From contig NZ_BCYR01000006.1 of NCBI RefSeq assembly GCF_001598295.1, forward strand, positions 62,001-126,000: a DNA stretch of 64,000 nt, in the 5' to 3' direction. Positions 1-8,692 of the stretch are shown one piece after another; position 1 is the first letter of the stretch; the number at the start of each line of letters is the position of its first letter. The stretch comes from Klebsiella ornithinolytica NBRC 105727 = ATCC 31898 (GTDB taxonomy: Bacteria > Pseudomonadota > Gammaproteobacteria > Enterobacterales > Enterobacteriaceae). Both the position numbers and the translations under genes were made by a program. The notes under the pieces are model-generated. The model saw only the letters and a list, made by a program, of their open reading frames with translations, was not told the DNA's origin and searched no databases.

Positions 1-124
1 ATCCCGCCGCCTGTACAAGGTGGCCTGCTCCCCCCATCCCGCAGCCCGGCAATATTCCTGCTATTCAGCCCTGCGCCATGCGAACGGCTGAAATATCCGC
101 CGTGCATCATCATCTATAGTTGGC

Positions 125-130
125 TATGAT
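125..130 (+). promoter_or_regulatory. Candidate -10 of the speED promoter
   Basis: A TATGAT hexamer lies about 55 bases before the speE start, but I find no good -35 at 16-18 bases upstream. It is offered only as a weak candidate. The first 183 bases otherwise show no gene. Confidence 0.3.
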
Positions 131-183
131 GTTGCGCTCGTTTTTTCGAGTGTACCGGATGTTCACAATGGAGGAATCCGCCC

Positions 184-1053
184 GTGGCTGATAACAATCT
201 GTGGCATGAAACACTGCACGACCATTTCGGTCAGTATTTTGCGGTTGATAATGTGCTGTATCACGAAAAGACCGATCACCAGGATTTGATCATTTTTGAG
301 AACGCAGCCTTTGGCCGCGTGATGGCGCTGGACGGCGTGGTACAAACCACCGAACGCGATGAGTTTATCTATCATGAGATGATGACCCATGTCCCGCTGA
401 TGGCCCACGGCCAGGCAAAACACGTGCTGATCATCGGCGGCGGTGACGGCGCAATGCTGCGAGAAGTCTCTCGTCACAGCACCATCGAAACCATCACCAT
501 GGTCGAAATCGACGCTGGCGTGGTCTCGTTCTGCCGCCAGTATCTGCCAAATCACAATGCGGGCGCCTATGACGATCCGCGCTTTACGCTGGTGATTGAC
601 GATGGCGTCAATTTTGTTAACCAGACGACGCAAACGTTTGATGTGATCATCTCCGACTGCACCGACCCTATCGGTCCCGGCGAGAGCCTGTTCACCTCGG
701 CCTTTTACGAAGGCTGCAAACGCTGCCTGAATCCCGGCGGTATTTTTGTTGCCCAAAACGGCGTCTGCTTCCTGCAGCAGGATGAAGCGATCGACAGCCA
801 CCGCAAGCTCGGCCACTATTTCAGCGATGTCAGCTTCTATCAGGCCGCGATTCCGACCTACTATGGCGGCATTATGACCTTCGCATGGGCGACCGATAAT
901 GATGCCCTGCGCGACCTGTCCAATGAAATTATCCAGGCGCGTTTTCACAAAGCGAACCTGAAGTGCCGTTACTATAATCCGGCTATTCACAAGGCGGCAT
1001 TTGCCCTACCGCAATATTTACAGGATGCGCTGTCCGCCAGCGATTCTCAGTAA
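184..1053 (+). CDS. speE: Spermidine synthase (polyamine aminopropyltransferase)
   Basis: SpeE transfers the aminopropyl group of decarboxylated S-adenosylmethionine to putrescine, giving spermidine and methylthioadenosine in the cytosol. The 289-residue protein is almost the length of the E. coli enzyme (288). It has the class I methyltransferase-like glycine loop GGGDGA at residues 85-90 and the catalytic segment [12 protein letters not shown] with D158 and D161. The start is GTG, chosen because a GGAGG Shine-Dalgarno at about 170-174 sits 9 bases upstream and the N-terminus aligns with the family ([19 protein letters not shown]). speD follows after 14 bases, and the two gene products act in consecutive steps, so they form an operon. 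Confidence 0.97.
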   Translation: MADNNLWHETLHDHFGQYFAVDNVLYHEKTDHQDLIIFENAAFGRVMALDGVVQTTERDEFIYHEMMTHVPLMAHGQAKHVLIIGGGDGAMLREVSRHSTIETITMVEIDAGVVSFCRQYLPNHNAGAYDDPRFTLVIDDGVNFVNQTTQTFDVIISDCTDPIGPGESLFTSAFYEGCKRCLNPGGIFVAQNGVCFLQQDEAIDSHRKLGHYFSDVSFYQAAIPTYYGGIMTFAWATDNDALRDLSNEIIQARFHKANLKCRYYNPAIHKAAFALPQYLQDALSASDSQ

Positions 1054-1067
1054 GGGGGTGAACTAAA

Positions 1068-1862
1068 TTGAAAAAACTGAAGCTGCATGGCTTTAACAAC
1101 CTGACCAAGAGCCTGAGTTTTTGTATTTACGATATCTGCTATGTCAAAACGGCAGAGGAGCGCGATGGCTACATCGCCTATATCGATGAACTCTATAACG
1201 CCAACCGTCTGACCGAGATTTTGTCAGAGACCTGCTCGATCATCGGCGCCAATATTCTGAACATTGCTCGCCAGGATTATGAACCTCAGGGCGCCAGCGT
1301 GACGATCCTGGTCAGTGAAGAACCCGTTGACCCACAGCTTATCGACCAGAGCGAACACCCGGGCCCGCTCCCGGAAGCCGTAGTCGCCCACCTCGACAAA
1401 AGCCATATCTGCGTGCATACCTACCCGGAAAGCCATCCGGAGGGCGGACTGTGCACCTTCCGTGCCGACATCGAAGTCTCCACCTGCGGGGTTATCTCAC
1501 CGCTTAACGCGCTGAATTATCTTATCCACCAGCTGGAATCTGACATTGTCACTATTGATTATCGCGTCCGCGGTTTTACCCGTGATATCAATGGTATGAA
1601 GCACTTCATTGACCATGAAATCAATTCCATTCAGAACTTTATGTCCGAGGACATGAAAGCGCTGTATGACATGGTGGACGTCAATGTCTACCAGGAAAAT
1701 ATCTTCCACACCAAGATGCTGCTGAAAGAGTTCGATCTGAAGCACTACATGTTCCACACCAGACCCGAAGATCTCAGCGCAGAAGAGCGCAAGTCCATCA
1801 CCGATCTCCTGTGGAAAGAGATGCGGGAAATTTACTACGCCAGAAATATCCCTGCCATCTGA
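1068..1862 (+). CDS. speD: S-adenosylmethionine decarboxylase proenzyme
   Basis: SpeD decarboxylates S-adenosylmethionine to supply the aminopropyl donor used by SpeE. The family makes its own pyruvoyl cofactor by self-cleavage at a Lys-Ser bond. Here the bond is K111-S112 in the context [14 protein letters not shown], the same position as in the E. coli enzyme, and the total length of 264 matches. The start codon is TTG, supported by a strong AAGGGGG Shine-Dalgarno at 1052-1058 and the conserved N-terminus [16 protein letters not shown]. It is the second gene of the speED operon, followed by a GC-rich hairpin. Confidence 0.97.
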   Translation: MKKLKLHGFNNLTKSLSFCIYDICYVKTAEERDGYIAYIDELYNANRLTEILSETCSIIGANILNIARQDYEPQGASVTILVSEEPVDPQLIDQSEHPGPLPEAVVAHLDKSHICVHTYPESHPEGGLCTFRADIEVSTCGVISPLNALNYLIHQLESDIVTIDYRVRGFTRDINGMKHFIDHEINSIQNFMSEDMKALYDMVDVNVYQENIFHTKMLLKEFDLKHYMFHTRPEDLSAEERKSITDLLWKEMREIYYARNIPAI

Positions 1863-2062
1863 ACATCCGACGGCGCCTGCGGGCGCCGTGACTCGGGCTG
1901 AACCCGTCTGAGGGTAACGTTCTGCTCTTTGAGCGCGTTCTGTACCGCCTGCGAGCGATCGACGTCGGTTGCCACTACACTAACACCGGCAAGCGGCGCC
2001 CGGTCAATAGCGGCCGCATAGCGCGCGATCGCAGTGGCAAAATGATTATAATCAGTCAGGGC
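1837..2062 (-). pseudogene. Coding-like relic between speD and yacL
   Basis: Read on the minus strand from just past the yacL terminator, the sequence is open for about 75 codons until a TAG inside the 3' end of speD. The conceptual peptide is protein-like: it starts ALTDYNHFATAIARYAAAI and contains GVSVVATDVDRSQAVQNAL and KEQNVTLRRVQPES. There is no start codon or ribosome binding site. The frame is the same as that of yacL, separated from it by the yacL TGA and a terminator. I do not recognise the family. It may be the 3' remnant of a deleted gene, or a chance open frame. Confidence 0.3.
1870..1889 (+). terminator. Hairpin after speD
   Basis: A perfect 8-bp stem (ACGGCGCC / GGCGCCGT) with a 4-base loop lies 8 bases after the speD stop. 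There is no U-run after it, so it may be an RNA 3' end stabiliser or an inefficient terminator. Confidence 0.45.
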
Positions 2063-2092
2063 AAAAAAAAAGCCGGGAGTTCGGCTCCCGGC
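2063..2092 (-). terminator. Rho-independent terminator of yacL
   Basis: On the minus strand an 8-bp stem (GCCGGGAG / CTCCCGGC, 2072-2092) is followed by nine Ts (2063-2071), 18 bases downstream of the yacL stop. Confidence 0.9.
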
Positions 2093-2110
2093 GTGAATGC
2101 ATGAAGGGGG

Positions 2111-2473
2111 TCAGGCTTTGCTGACAAACTCGCGGTACGCGGCCACCACCTGTAAAAAATCCTCAACGCCGCACAGAGAGAGGCTTTCTTCGTCGTAGTA
2201 GCTCATTCCCTCTTCGATTTCATCACCTGAAATCTCCAGCTGATTGGCGCGAATCATCACCTCTTCGCCATCCAGCCATAGCGTGTATTCATGTCCGGCA
2301 CGCTGCCAGGAACGCTCGCTGCCTTTTACAGTGCGCGCGGCCTGTTCCACTTCATCCAGCAGGGCGAGGTTATCTTTCACCTCTTCGTTAAACCAGTGCC
2401 CCACCACCTCGTGGCCCATCGACATTCGCACCTTTACCACTCCGGTAATATCGCGCAGAAATTCGTAATCCAT
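2111..2473 (-). CDS. yacL: YacL family (UPF0231) protein
   Basis: This small acidic cytosolic protein of 120 residues equals the length of E. coli YacL and begins [20 protein letters not shown]. The family is conserved in enterobacteria; its biochemical role is not established and the sequence gives no catalytic motif. A GAGGAAG Shine-Dalgarno lies 5-10 bases before the ATG. It is oriented like acnB but is separated from it by about 300 bases containing the acnB terminator, and it has its own terminator, so it is probably a single-gene unit. Confidence 0.92.
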   Translation of the reverse strand: MDYEFLRDITGVVKVRMSMGHEVVGHWFNEEVKDNLALLDEVEQAARTVKGSERSWQRAGHEYTLWLDGEEVMIRANQLEISGDEIEEGMSYYDEESLSLCGVEDFLQVVAAYREFVSKA

Positions 2474-2774
2474 AGTGTCTTCCTCTGCAAGGGCAATGCG
2501 TCACCGCTACATTGTACCCATAGGGTAATTATCGCAGCACCCGGGCAGAAAAAAAGTGGACCAGATAGAGCAACAGCAAATAAAAGCGCCTCGGTCAGTT
2601 AACCGGTCATCTTACCGCCAACCGGCGGGCATTATTCCCCCCTTTCTTTACCCGATGCAGCTCTGCCGGCGTCAAATCCCTGCGCCTTTGCCCGATGCCG
2701 ACGGCAATCGGCGTACCTTTAGCGCAGCAATAAAAAAGCCACTCCGAAGAGTGGCTTTGAGCAGCAAGATTCGC
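2474..2774. other. Intergenic region yacL-acnB
   Basis: This stretch holds the acnB terminator at 2732-2758 and presumably the yacL promoter. A TACAAT -10-like hexamer is present on the minus strand at 2511-2516, but without a convincing -35. I see no gene. Confidence 0.5.
2732..2758 (-). terminator. Rho-independent terminator of acnB
   Basis: On the minus strand the stem AAAGCCACTC / GAGTGGCTTT runs into a T-tract (the A-run at 2732-2737 on the plus strand), 16 bases after the acnB stop. Confidence 0.9.
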
Positions 2775-5372
2775 TTATACCGCGGTCTGGAAAATCACAC
2801 CATCCGCTTTATCAGTGTACTGTTCCAGTTGGTTGAAGTTCAGATAGCGATAGGTATCCGCCGCGGTCTTATCGACCTGAGCGACGAAGGTCTGGTACTC
2901 TTCCGGCGTCGGCAGTTTGCCGAGCAGGGAAGCGACCGCAGCCAGCTCCGCAGAGGCCAGATAGACGTTAGCGCCGGTGCCTAAACGGTTCGGGAAGTTA
3001 CGGGTTGAAGTGGAAACCACCGTCGCACCGTCCGCCACGCGCGCCTGGTTACCCATACACAGGGAACAGCCAGGGATTTCGATACGCGCACCGCTCTTAC
3101 CAAACACGCTGTAGTAGCCTTCTTCAGTCAGCTGTGCCGCATCCATACGGGTTGGCGGAGCCACCCACAGGCGAGTTGGCAGCTGGCCTTTGTGACTGTC
3201 CAGCAGCTTACCGGCGGCACGGAAGTGGCCGATGTTGGTCATGCAGGAACCGATGAAGACTTCGTCAATCTTCTCACCCTGCACGTCGGACAGCAGACGC
3301 GCATCGTCCGGATCGTTCGGCGCACACAGGATAGGCTCTTTGATATCCGCCAGATCGATATCGATCACCGCGGCATACTCGGCATCGGCATCCGCTTCCA
3401 GCAGCTGCGGATCCGCCAGCCATTTTTCCATCCCCTGGATGCGACGCTCCAGCGTACGGCGATCGCCGTAGCCTTCTGCGATCATCCACTTCAGCAGGAC
3501 GATGTTGGAGTTCAGATACTCAACGATCGGTTCCTGATTCAGCTTAATGGTACAGCCGGCAGCAGAACGTTCTGCGGAAGCATCGGTCAGCTCAAACGCC
3601 TGCTCAACTTTCAGATCCGGCAGACCTTCAATTTCCAGAATGCGTCCGGAGAAGATGTTTTTCTTCCCTTTCTTCTCAACGGTCAGCAGCCCCTGCTTAA
3701 TCGCGTACAGCGGGATCGCATGGACCAGATCGCGCAGGGTGATCCCCGGCTGCATCTTGCCTTTGAAGCGAACCAGCACCGATTCCGGCATATCCAGCGG
3801 CATGACGCCGGTCGCGGCGGCAAAGGCCACCAGACCAGAGCCCGCCGGGAAGGAGATACCAATCGGGAAACGGGTATGAGAGTCACCACCGGTACCGACG
3901 GTATCCGGCAGCAGCATACGGTTCAGCCAGGAGTGGATAACGCCATCGCCCGGGCGCAGAGAAACACCGCCACGGTTCATAATGAAGTCTGGCAGCGTAT
4001 GGTGCGTGGTGACGTCAACCGGCTTCGGATAGGCCGCCGTGTGGCAGAAGGACTGCATCACCAGGTCGGCAGAGAAACCAAGGCACGCCAGGTCTTTCAG
4101 TTCATCACGGGTCATCGGACCGGTGGTATCCTGGGAACCAACGGAGGTCATCTTCGGTTCACAGTAAGCGCCCGGACGAATACCGGCAACGCCGCAGGCG
4201 CGGCCAACCATTTTCTGCGCCAGCGAGTAGCCGCGGCTGCTTTCCGCCACGTCTTTTGCCTGACGGAATACGTCGCTGTGCGGCAGACCCAGCGCTTCAC
4301 GCGCTTTCGTGGTCAGGCCGCGACCGATGATCAGCGGAATACGGCCGCCGGCGCGGACTTCATCAACCAGCACATCGGTTTTCAGCTCGAAGCTTGCCAG
4401 CAGTTCGTTGGTTTCGTGGTTACGCACTTCGCCTTTGAACGGGTAAACGTCAATCACGTCGCCCATATTCAGGTTGTTCACGTCCACTTCAATTGGCAGC
4501 GCGCCCGCATCTTCCATGGTATTGAAGAAGATAGGTGCAATTTTGCCGCCGAGGCAGAGACCGCCGCCGCGCTTGTTCGGCACGTTCGGGATATCGTCGC
4601 CCATAAACCACAGCACCGAGTTGGTGGCGGATTTACGCGAAGAGCCTGTACCCACCACGTCACCGACGTAGGCCAGCGGGAAGCCTTTTTGCTGAAGCGC
4701 TTCAATTTGCTTAATCGGGCCAACGGAACCCGGCTGGTCCGGCTCGATACCTTCACGGGCGTTTTTCAGCATCGCCAGCGCGTGCAGCGGGATATCCGGG
4801 CGGGACCAGGCATCTGGTGCCGGAGACAGGTCATCGGTGTTGGTTTCGCCGGTAACCTTGAATACGGTAACGGTGATTTTCTCAGCCAGCTGCGGACGGT
4901 TCAGGAACCACTCGGCGTCAGCCCAGGATTTCATAACCTGTTTAGCGTACTCGTTACCCGCTTTGGCTTTCTCTTCTACGTCGTAGAAGTTATCGAACAT
5001 CAGCAGGGTATGGGACAGCGCTTTGGCGGCGATCGGCGCCAGTTTAGCATCGTCCAGTGCATCAATCAGCGGGTGAATATTGTAACCGCCCTGCATGGTG
5101 CCCAGCAGTTCAACGGCTTTTTCAGGGGTAACCAGTGGGGAGGTCGCTTCGCCTTTGGCGATAGCGGCAAGGAATCCGGCTTTAACATAGGCGGCTTCGT
5201 CGACGCCCGGCGGTACACGGTTGATTAACAGGTCTAACAGGAATTCTTCTTCACCCGCAGGCGGGCTCTTCAGCAGTTCTACCAGCGCGGCCATTTGGGT
5301 TGCATCTAAGGGTTTGGCAACAATCCCAACGGCTGCACGCTCAGCTACGTGCTTACGGTATTCTTCTAGCAC
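2775..5372 (-). CDS. acnB: Aconitate hydratase B / 2-methylisocitrate dehydratase
   Basis: AcnB is the main TCA-cycle aconitase, interconverting citrate and isocitrate through a 4Fe-4S cluster. It also hydrates 2-methylaconitate in the methylcitrate cycle. The protein is 865 residues, as in E. coli, with the AcnB-type domain order: an N-terminal HEAT-like domain and the swivelling domain come before the catalytic domains. Cluster cysteines are visible in GSCMTN and PGCSLCMGN near the C-terminus. The start is GTG at 5372 ([15 protein letters not shown]), preceded by GCGAGGAG; a longer in-frame opening upstream lacks homology. A Cra-like box lies about 160 bases upstream. Confidence 0.97.
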   Translation of the reverse strand: MLEEYRKHVAERAAVGIVAKPLDATQMAALVELLKSPPAGEEEFLLDLLINRVPPGVDEAAYVKAGFLAAIAKGEATSPLVTPEKAVELLGTMQGGYNIHPLIDALDDAKLAPIAAKALSHTLLMFDNFYDVEEKAKAGNEYAKQVMKSWADAEWFLNRPQLAEKITVTVFKVTGETNTDDLSPAPDAWSRPDIPLHALAMLKNAREGIEPDQPGSVGPIKQIEALQQKGFPLAYVGDVVGTGSSRKSATNSVLWFMGDDIPNVPNKRGGGLCLGGKIAPIFFNTMEDAGALPIEVDVNNLNMGDVIDVYPFKGEVRNHETNELLASFELKTDVLVDEVRAGGRIPLIIGRGLTTKAREALGLPHSDVFRQAKDVAESSRGYSLAQKMVGRACGVAGIRPGAYCEPKMTSVGSQDTTGPMTRDELKDLACLGFSADLVMQSFCHTAAYPKPVDVTTHHTLPDFIMNRGGVSLRPGDGVIHSWLNRMLLPDTVGTGGDSHTRFPIGISFPAGSGLVAFAAATGVMPLDMPESVLVRFKGKMQPGITLRDLVHAIPLYAIKQGLLTVEKKGKKNIFSGRILEIEGLPDLKVEQAFELTDASAERSAAGCTIKLNQEPIVEYLNSNIVLLKWMIAEGYGDRRTLERRIQGMEKWLADPQLLEADADAEYAAVIDIDLADIKEPILCAPNDPDDARLLSDVQGEKIDEVFIGSCMTNIGHFRAAGKLLDSHKGQLPTRLWVAPPTRMDAAQLTEEGYYSVFGKSGARIEIPGCSLCMGNQARVADGATVVSTSTRNFPNRLGTGANVYLASAELAAVASLLGKLPTPEEYQTFVAQVDKTAADTYRYLNFNQLEQYTDKADGVIFQTAV

Positions 5373-5727
5373 GACGGTTCTCCTCGCTCTCATTGTAAAA
5401 TGCGGTAGGCGATTCTCTTCACGCTCCTGTGAGACAGCAGTTTGTAGGGTAAATGCCCGATACCGCGTCGGCAGCATAGCAGGATTTTGGCGAGGTGTTA
5501 ATCTGTTTACAAAAAAGCAACATTAAAATTTAGCTGAATCGTTAAGGGCAGGATTTTACAGGCTTTACGTACATTTCCCGGGATATAAATTTAATTCTGT
5601 TACAGAAAACTGAGCAAAATCCCAACAATCATCAAAAATCAAAAATAGACCTGCTTATACTCCGTCGCGAGCGCTATTTTCGGCGATACTCAGTGGAAAC
5701 GGGCCCACTATAGCGCCGGGAGCTAAC
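5373..5727. other. Divergent intergenic region acnB / yacH
   Basis: This AT-rich region of 355 bases carries promoters for two divergent genes. It contains the Cra-like box at 5533-5547 and ArcA-like GTTAAT/GTTTAC words near 5495-5510. I see no gene and cannot place exact transcription starts. Confidence 0.5.
5533..5547. promoter_or_regulatory. Candidate Cra (FruR) binding site upstream of acnB
   Basis: The sequence GCTGAATCGTTAAGG has the conserved Cra left half TGAATCG; the right half TTAAG differs by one base from TTCAG. E. coli acnB is a known Cra target, and cra itself is in this window at 51892-52896. The assignment is by motif only. Confidence 0.5.
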
Positions 5728-7386
5728 ATGATACGACCTTTGAAACCCCACGTGATTGCCCTGGTGTGCAGTGCAGGGCTATTAGCCGCCTCTGGCGCTC
5801 TGTACGTCACAAGCCGCGCCGCAGAAACGCCGCCCGCGCCCGCTCCTGCCGCCCAACCCGCCCAACCCGCCGCTCCCGCTGCCGTTGAGCCCGCCGCTCC
5901 GACGGCGCAACCGGTCGCTGCCACCTACACGGCGGCGCAAATCGATCGGTGGGTCGCCCCCGTCGCCCTTTACCCGGATAACCTGCTGTCGCAGGTGTTA
6001 ATGGCGTCGACCTATCCGAGCAACGTCCTGCAGGCCGTCCAGTGGTCGCAGGATAACCCAACGATGCAGGGGGACGCCGCCGTGCAGGCCGTGGCGAACC
6101 AGCCGTGGGATCCCAGCGTGAAATCGCTGGTCGCCTTCCCGGCGCTGCTGTCGCTGATGGGTGAAAATCCGCAGTGGGTGCAGGACCTGGGTAACGCGTT
6201 TCTCGCGCAGCCACAGGACGTAATGAATTCGGTGCAGAAACTGCGTGCCATCGCCCAGCAAACCGGGACGCTGAAATCGTCGCCGCAGCAGAAGGTGACC
6301 ACGAGCAAAGTGACGCCGCCACCGACGACTTCCGCCGCCACGACAACGGTGAAAACCACCACGGTAGTCGAGCCTGCGCCCACCACCGAAATCATCAAGA
6401 TTGAATCTACCGATCCGAACGTGGTGTATGTGCCAACCTACAACCCCAATACGGTTTATGGCACCTGGCCGAACACGACTTACCCGCCGGTCTATCTGCC
6501 GCCAACACCGGGCGAACAGTTTACCGATAGCTTCGTCAACGGTCTTGGTTTCAGCCTGGGGGTAGCCACCACCTATGCGCTGTTCAGCAGCATCGACTGG
6601 GATGATGACTATCATCACGACGATGACTGGGATCACGGCGGCTACCATGGCGGCGGGAACAACAATATCAATATCGACGTCGATAACTACAACCATTTCA
6701 ACAAGCAGCGCTTTGACGGCAACAACGCCGGCTGGCAGCACAACCCGGCGTTCCGCAACAACGTGCCGTACCCGAACAATAACGTGGCGCAGCGTTTCCA
6801 CCAGACCAACGTTCCCGGCGGCCTGAGCGCCACGCAACGCACTCCGGCGAACCTGACCAACCAACGTCAGGCGGCGCTCGACCAGTTCCAGCACAGCACT
6901 CACAACGGCGCGGCCAAAGGTCTGACCGCGGGTGGAGTGGCGACGGCAGGCAACAGGGATTCCCAGCGCCAGGCGGCCTCACAGCAGCTCAACAAAATTA
7001 CCCAGCGCAGCAACTACCGGGGCTACGACACCCCGGAAAACCGCGCAGCGGCGAAGCAGAAGCAACAAAATTCGGCGGCCCAACAGCAGCGGCGGGAAAA
7101 GGCAAAATCGCACGTCCAGAACCCGACGGCGCAGCAGCAACAGCATCGCGATACGGCAAAGTCGCAGGTTCAACAGCGCCGCACCAACGCAACGCCGCCG
7201 CAGCGCCAGCAGAGAGTGCAGAATGTTCGTTCGAATGCGTTCAGCGGCAACGACAGCCGGTCGCCATCGTGGGAGGCCCAGCGCCAGCGGGGCACCCAGA
7301 GCCGGAATACGGCGCACCTCAACACTAACCAGCGTGCGGCGGCGCAACAGCGCACCGGTCAACATCGCGAACTGCGTCATCGCTAA
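5728..7386 (+). CDS. yacH: DUF3300 secreted protein, YacH-like
   Basis: This 552-residue protein has an N-terminal hydrophobic signal or anchor segment (about residues 9-25) and an Ala/Pro-rich linker (about 32-66). A DUF3300 domain follows (about 70-290, containing VAPVALYPDNLLSQVLMAST and later DPNVVYVPTYNPNTVYGTW). Next comes a short Asp/His-rich stretch (WDDDYHHDDDWDHGGYHGG), then a long Gln/Asn/Arg-rich low-complexity tail. The family is exported and of unknown function; the His/Asp stretch could bind metal, which is inference. GGGAG precedes the ATG. It is followed after 9 bases by a DUF2950 gene, a frequent partnership, so they are probably co-transcribed. Confidence 0.85.
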   Translation: MIRPLKPHVIALVCSAGLLAASGALYVTSRAAETPPAPAPAAQPAQPAAPAAVEPAAPTAQPVAATYTAAQIDRWVAPVALYPDNLLSQVLMASTYPSNVLQAVQWSQDNPTMQGDAAVQAVANQPWDPSVKSLVAFPALLSLMGENPQWVQDLGNAFLAQPQDVMNSVQKLRAIAQQTGTLKSSPQQKVTTSKVTPPPTTSAATTTVKTTTVVEPAPTTEIIKIESTDPNVVYVPTYNPNTVYGTWPNTTYPPVYLPPTPGEQFTDSFVNGLGFSLGVATTYALFSSIDWDDDYHHDDDWDHGGYHGGGNNNINIDVDNYNHFNKQRFDGNNAGWQHNPAFRNNVPYPNNNVAQRFHQTNVPGGLSATQRTPANLTNQRQAALDQFQHSTHNGAAKGLTAGGVATAGNRDSQRQAASQQLNKITQRSNYRGYDTPENRAAAKQKQQNSAAQQQRREKAKSHVQNPTAQQQQHRDTAKSQVQQRRTNATPPQRQQRVQNVRSNAFSGNDSRSPSWEAQRQRGTQSRNTAHLNTNQRAAAQQRTGQHRELRHR

Positions 7387-7395
7387 GGAGCGGTC

Positions 7396-8190
7396 ATGAA
7401 AAAAGTCCTGATTTCTGGCTGGCTGGCGCTTTTTGCCCTGCCCGTTTTTGGCCAACAGTATTTTGCCACCCCGGAGAAGGCCGCCACCGCGCTGGCGGAC
7501 GCCGTTTCGACACAAAACGAGACGGCGCTCAACGACCTGCTGGGGGAGGACTGGCGTCAGTACCTGCCGCAGCGAGAGGCAGACCCGGAAGCCGTCGCCC
7601 GTTTTCTTCGCGACTGGAAAGTCGGCCATAAGATTGTCGAGCAGGGGGACATGGCTCACCTCAACGTAGGCCGGGAAGCGTGGCAGCTGCCGATACCGAT
7701 GCTGAAAACAGCCGAGGGTTGGCACTTCGATATGGCGCAGGCGGCGGATGAGATCCAGACGCGGGAAATCGGCCGTAACGAGCTGTCGGCAATTCAGGCG
7801 ATGCACGCCTACGTTGACGCGCAAAATGAGTATTACCAGCACTTCCAGCGCTACGCCAAAAAGCTGTTCAGTACTCCGGGGAAAAAAGACGGTCTGTACT
7901 GGCCAACTGAACCCGGCGAAGAGCCGAGCCCGTTGGGGCCAGCCTTTAGCCCCGTCGAACCGGGCGAAGGCTATCACGGCTACCGTTTCCGCCTTATCCA
8001 CGACGGTGACAAGCAGACGGTCGCCCTGTTGGCGTGGCCCGTTGCATGGGGTGAAACCGGCGTGATGAGCTTTATGATCGATCGACGCGATCGCGTTTAT
8101 CAGGCAAATCTGGGTCAGGATACGGCGACGTTAGTGCAGGCGATTACCCGCTTTACGCCAGACGAAAAGTGGCAGGCTATTGAGCAATAA
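7396..8190 (+). CDS. DUF2950 family periplasmic protein
   Basis: This 264-residue protein has a clear signal peptide (MKKVLISGWLALFALPVFG, cleavage probable before QQYF). The mature part shows the DUF2950 pattern: FATPEKAATALADAV near the N-terminus, WHFD, and a C-terminal region with GYHGYRFRLI and PVAWGETGVMSFMI. AAGGAG lies 5 bases before the ATG. It starts 9 bases after the DUF3300 gene and is likely translated from the same mRNA. The function is unknown. Pairing with DUF3300 suggests a shared envelope role, but nothing in the sequence proves this. Confidence 0.8.
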   Translation: MKKVLISGWLALFALPVFGQQYFATPEKAATALADAVSTQNETALNDLLGEDWRQYLPQREADPEAVARFLRDWKVGHKIVEQGDMAHLNVGREAWQLPIPMLKTAEGWHFDMAQAADEIQTREIGRNELSAIQAMHAYVDAQNEYYQHFQRYAKKLFSTPGKKDGLYWPTEPGEEPSPLGPAFSPVEPGEGYHGYRFRLIHDGDKQTVALLAWPVAWGETGVMSFMIDRRDRVYQANLGQDTATLVQAITRFTPDEKWQAIEQ

Positions 8191-8196
8191 CCCCCT

Positions 8197-8223
8197 GCCC
8201 GGCGCATCCGTATGCCGCCGGGC
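8197..8223. terminator. Hairpin between convergent genes
   Basis: An 8-bp GC stem (GCCCGGCG / CGCCGGGC) with an 11-base loop lies 7 bases after the DUF2950 stop and before the end of the small minus-strand gene. There is no strong U-run, so it may be a weak bidirectional terminator. Confidence 0.45.
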
Positions 8224-8244
8224 GGGTTCCTCATCTGACGACGT

Positions 8245-8529
8245 TTAGCCCTGATGCGGCATCAGCTGTGGATAGCCGCTGAAGGCTGGTTTACTGCTGC
8301 TTAAGGCCGCCTCATCACTGTGAATACTGCCCGAGTTCGCCGCCCATACGCCTTCCGTGGTTTTGCTGATCGCCTGATGCTGTGCATTCAGGTTCTGACC
8401 CATGGCTGCGATATGGGTGTTTTCCGTACCACCGCTATTGTCGGCCCAGGGAATGGCAGGATCTGCGGCGCAAGCCGCAGCAGAAGCCAGGGTGGCGGCA
8501 AACAGGGCTGTTGTTAAAACGAGTTTCAT
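8245..8529 (-). CDS. Small secreted protein of unknown function
   Basis: The gene encodes 94 residues. A signal peptide (MKLVLTTALFAATLASAAACA, cleavage near AACA-ADP) is followed by a mature segment of about 73 residues that is polar and rich in Ser, Ala, Asn and His (IPWADNSGGTENTHIAAMG, ending in QLMPHQG). The ATG at 8529 is preferred over an upstream GTG at 8541 because GAGGTG lies directly upstream as Shine-Dalgarno and the signal peptide begins there. I do not recognise the family. It stands alone between convergent yacH/DUF2950 and the lpd terminator, with no operon partner. Confidence 0.65.
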   Translation of the reverse strand: MKLVLTTALFAATLASAAACAADPAIPWADNSGGTENTHIAAMGQNLNAQHQAISKTTEGVWAANSGSIHSDEAALSSSKPAFSGYPQLMPHQG

Positions 8530-8642
8530 AATACACCTCACCAGATAGTTAACTACCTATAAGTTTATGGCGTAATTATTTTCAATGTATCTATAAGATG
8601 TGCCGATTTATTAACGCAGACACAGTTCTAAACATCGGGCAT

Positions 8643-8670
8643 AAAAAAAGCGGCTCTCAGAGCCGCTTTT
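8643..8670 (-). terminator. Rho-independent terminator of lpd
   Basis: On the minus strand an AGCGGCTC / GAGCCGCT stem (8649-8667) is followed by seven Ts (8643-8649), 25 bases after the lpd stop. Confidence 0.9.
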
Positions 8671-8692
8671 GCATTTTGCCGGAAAGAAAAAC

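Noticed and set aside
3192-5228. 678-codon open frame antisense to acnB
   Set aside because: Arises from the codon bias of acnB read in reverse; Arg/His-rich composition, no ribosome site and no recognisable domain.
5373-5477. 35-residue N-terminal extension of AcnB
   Set aside because: The conserved AcnB N-terminus begins at the GTG at 5372 with a good ribosome site; the extension reads through promoter DNA.
6979-8001. 340-codon frame antisense to yacH/DUF2950
   Set aside because: Arg/Leu-rich shadow of two well-supported secreted-protein genes.
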